A stretch of 14,704 nt of DNA, taken from assembly GCA_035690495.1 (NCBI GenBank), contig DASSKK010000097.1, positions 1 to 14,704 of the forward strand. Direction: 5' to 3'. This stretch comes from DASSKK01 sp035690495. Its GTDB lineage: Bacteria > Actinomycetota > Actinomycetes > Propionibacteriales > Nocardioidaceae. The stretch's first letter is position 1. Each line of letters opens with the position of its first letter. The position numbers and the translations under genes are program-made. The notes below the pieces were generated by a model. That model ran no database searches. It saw only the letters and a program-made list of their open reading frames with translations, and was not told where the DNA came from. Shown here piece by piece: positions 13,944-14,704 of the stretch.

Positions 13944-14569
13944 CAGGCGCGCGCGGCCGGCAGCCGCCCGCGCAGCACCAGCACCGCGGTCACGGCGAAC
14001 CACGTGAACGGCAGCGCCAGCATCACCCGTTCGCTGAGCCCGTCGACGCCGATGTCCTCGGCGAAGAACGCGAACACCACGAACGCGATGAACGTCGCGA
14101 CGCCGGTGACCAGCGAGTAGACGGCATAGCCGACCAGCTGCGGCCGTCGGCGTACGGCGAGACCGGCGACCAGCGGTGCGGCGATGCAGGGCAGGAACAC
14201 CAGAGCCCCGAGCAGCATGTGCACCGCGTCACCCGTGGTGACACCGGGGTCCTCTCCTGGGAAGGGGCACCCGGGCGCGCAGTGCGCCACGCCTGACCCG
14301 GCGGTCGCCAGACCCGCGACCAGCACGAGGGTCGCGATCGCGGTGCCCGCGGGCAGACCGCGCAGCGCGAGCGAGAAGAGCACGGTCAGCACACCGAACA
14401 CCACGAAGTTGGTGTTCTGGATCCAGAAGCTGTTCGTGCCGGGGACGCCGAGCTCGCTGATCGCCTGACCGACGCGTGAGTAGCCGGGCACGGTCAGGCT
14501 CGCCGTCACCACCCCGACCGCGAACACGACCGGGCCGACAATGCCCGCCCAAGTAGCCGCTAGCCCCAA
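13943..14569 (-). CDS. DUF998-family membrane protein, 5' end altered by an IS4 insertion
   Basis: The reading frame has 208 codons. The product shows six hydrophobic segments, including AGIVGPVVFAVGVVTASLTV, NTNFVVFGVLTVLFSLALRG, VAGLATAGSGVAHCAPG, LLGALVFLPCIAAPLVAGLA, SLVTGVATFIAFVVFAFFAE and LALPFTWFAVTAVLVLRG. The early PGYSRVGQAISELG matches the DUF998 signature (PGYSxxxxxISxLG). The function is unknown. The only start available near the family N-terminus is TTG at 14569-14567. This lies at the outer edge of the neighbouring IS4-family element, whose end seems to begin CAATACCG. The original start and promoter were therefore probably displaced. The rest of the gene is open and complete to the stop. 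Confidence 0.7.
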   Translation of the reverse strand: MGLAATWAGIVGPVVFAVGVVTASLTVPGYSRVGQAISELGVPGTNSFWIQNTNFVVFGVLTVLFSLALRGLPAGTAIATLVLVAGLATAGSGVAHCAPGCPFPGEDPGVTTGDAVHMLLGALVFLPCIAAPLVAGLAVRRRPQLVGYAVYSLVTGVATFIAFVVFAFFAEDIGVDGLSERVMLALPFTWFAVTAVLVLRGRLPAARA

Positions 14570-14704
14570 TACCGTTCAGTTAGGTTGCTGGATGAGGTAG
14601 CTGGGCGGGTGATGAGGTTGCGGCCAAGCGGCGTGATGGCCGCGTTTGACGTGCCACTTGACGTACTTGCGTTTGATGACGCGGGGGTTGGCGCGGCGAC
14701 GTCG
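14567..14704 (-). mobile_element. IS4-family insertion sequence, 3' portion
   Basis: The transposase C-terminus and an end sequence reading CAATACCGTTCAGTTAG from 14567 mark the right end of an IS4-family element that continues past the window. The outer boundary is judged from the typical CAxTACCGTTCAGT form of such ends, recalled from memory, and may be off by a few bases. The opposite end and target duplication are not visible. Confidence 0.65.
14576..14704 (-). CDS. IS4-family transposase, C-terminal fragment
   Basis: The last 42 codons of a minus-strand gene end at TGA 14578-14576. The peptide reads RRRRANPRVIKRKYVKWHVK and then RGHHAAWPQPHHPPSYLIQQ-PN. The pattern (N/S)PRV(I/V)KRK followed by a Trp-Pro-containing tail is typical of IS4-family DDE transposases of actinobacteria. 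The catalytic residues lie outside the window. It is read toward the DUF998 gene on the same strand. Confidence 0.82.
   Translation of the reverse strand, partial: RRRRANPRVIKRKYVKWHVKRGHHAAWPQPHHPPSYLIQQPN

Overview
The window is a high-GC actinobacterial chromosome segment, most likely from the Pseudonocardiales or a relative. The evidence is strong third-position G/C, many GTG starts, and a gene order that matches, from memory, two blocks of the Mycobacterium tuberculosis chromosome. These are the RNase H/phosphatase - zinc-ribbon protein - NIF3 block (Rv2228c-Rv2230c) and the ahpE - DUF3052 - aceE block (Rv2238c-Rv2241). No genus can be fixed from the sequence alone. Nearly everything is core housekeeping, and I see no phage, CRISPR, toxin-antitoxin or defence module.

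Both ends of the window lie inside insertion sequences. Positions 3-141 are the last 33 codons and the terminal inverted repeat of an IS3-family element. Positions 14567-14704 are the end of an IS4-family element with the last 42 codons of its transposase. Each IS abuts a damaged or altered gene. The IS3 end supplies the stop codon of a truncated hypothetical gene (139-570). The IS4 end appears to supply the present TTG start of a DUF998 membrane-protein gene (13943-14569).

From left to right the core runs as follows. RNase P RNA (rnpB, minus) has a promoter that overlaps the stop codon of the RNB-family exoribonuclease gene upstream of it. A YaaA-family gene diverges from the RNB gene. A minus-strand run follows: ArsP-like permease, NIF3-family protein, coiled-coil zinc-ribbon protein (apparent CTG start) and a bifunctional RNase H/phosphatase, the last two coupled by a TGATG overlap. 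tRNA-Val(TAC) lies upstream of that run. Next is a second minus-strand operon, DUF3052 - acyl-CoA synthetase - AhpE-type peroxiredoxin. Divergent from it is aceE, the pyruvate dehydrogenase E1 gene, which converges on the DUF998 gene across a perfect 16-bp inverted repeat.

The genes group around RNA processing (RNase P RNA, RNB nuclease, RNase H) and central carbon and redox metabolism (AceE, acyl-CoA ligase, peroxiredoxin, YaaA). The most unusual structure is a 132-bp concentric palindrome at about 4126-4257. It lies in frame in the linker between the two domains of the RNase H/phosphatase and looks like an intragenic palindromic repeat insertion. Other points worth checking are the CTG start, the IS-gene junctions, a 24-bp tandem repeat in the DUF3052 gene, and hairpins overlapping the tRNA promoter and the aceE/DUF998 junction.
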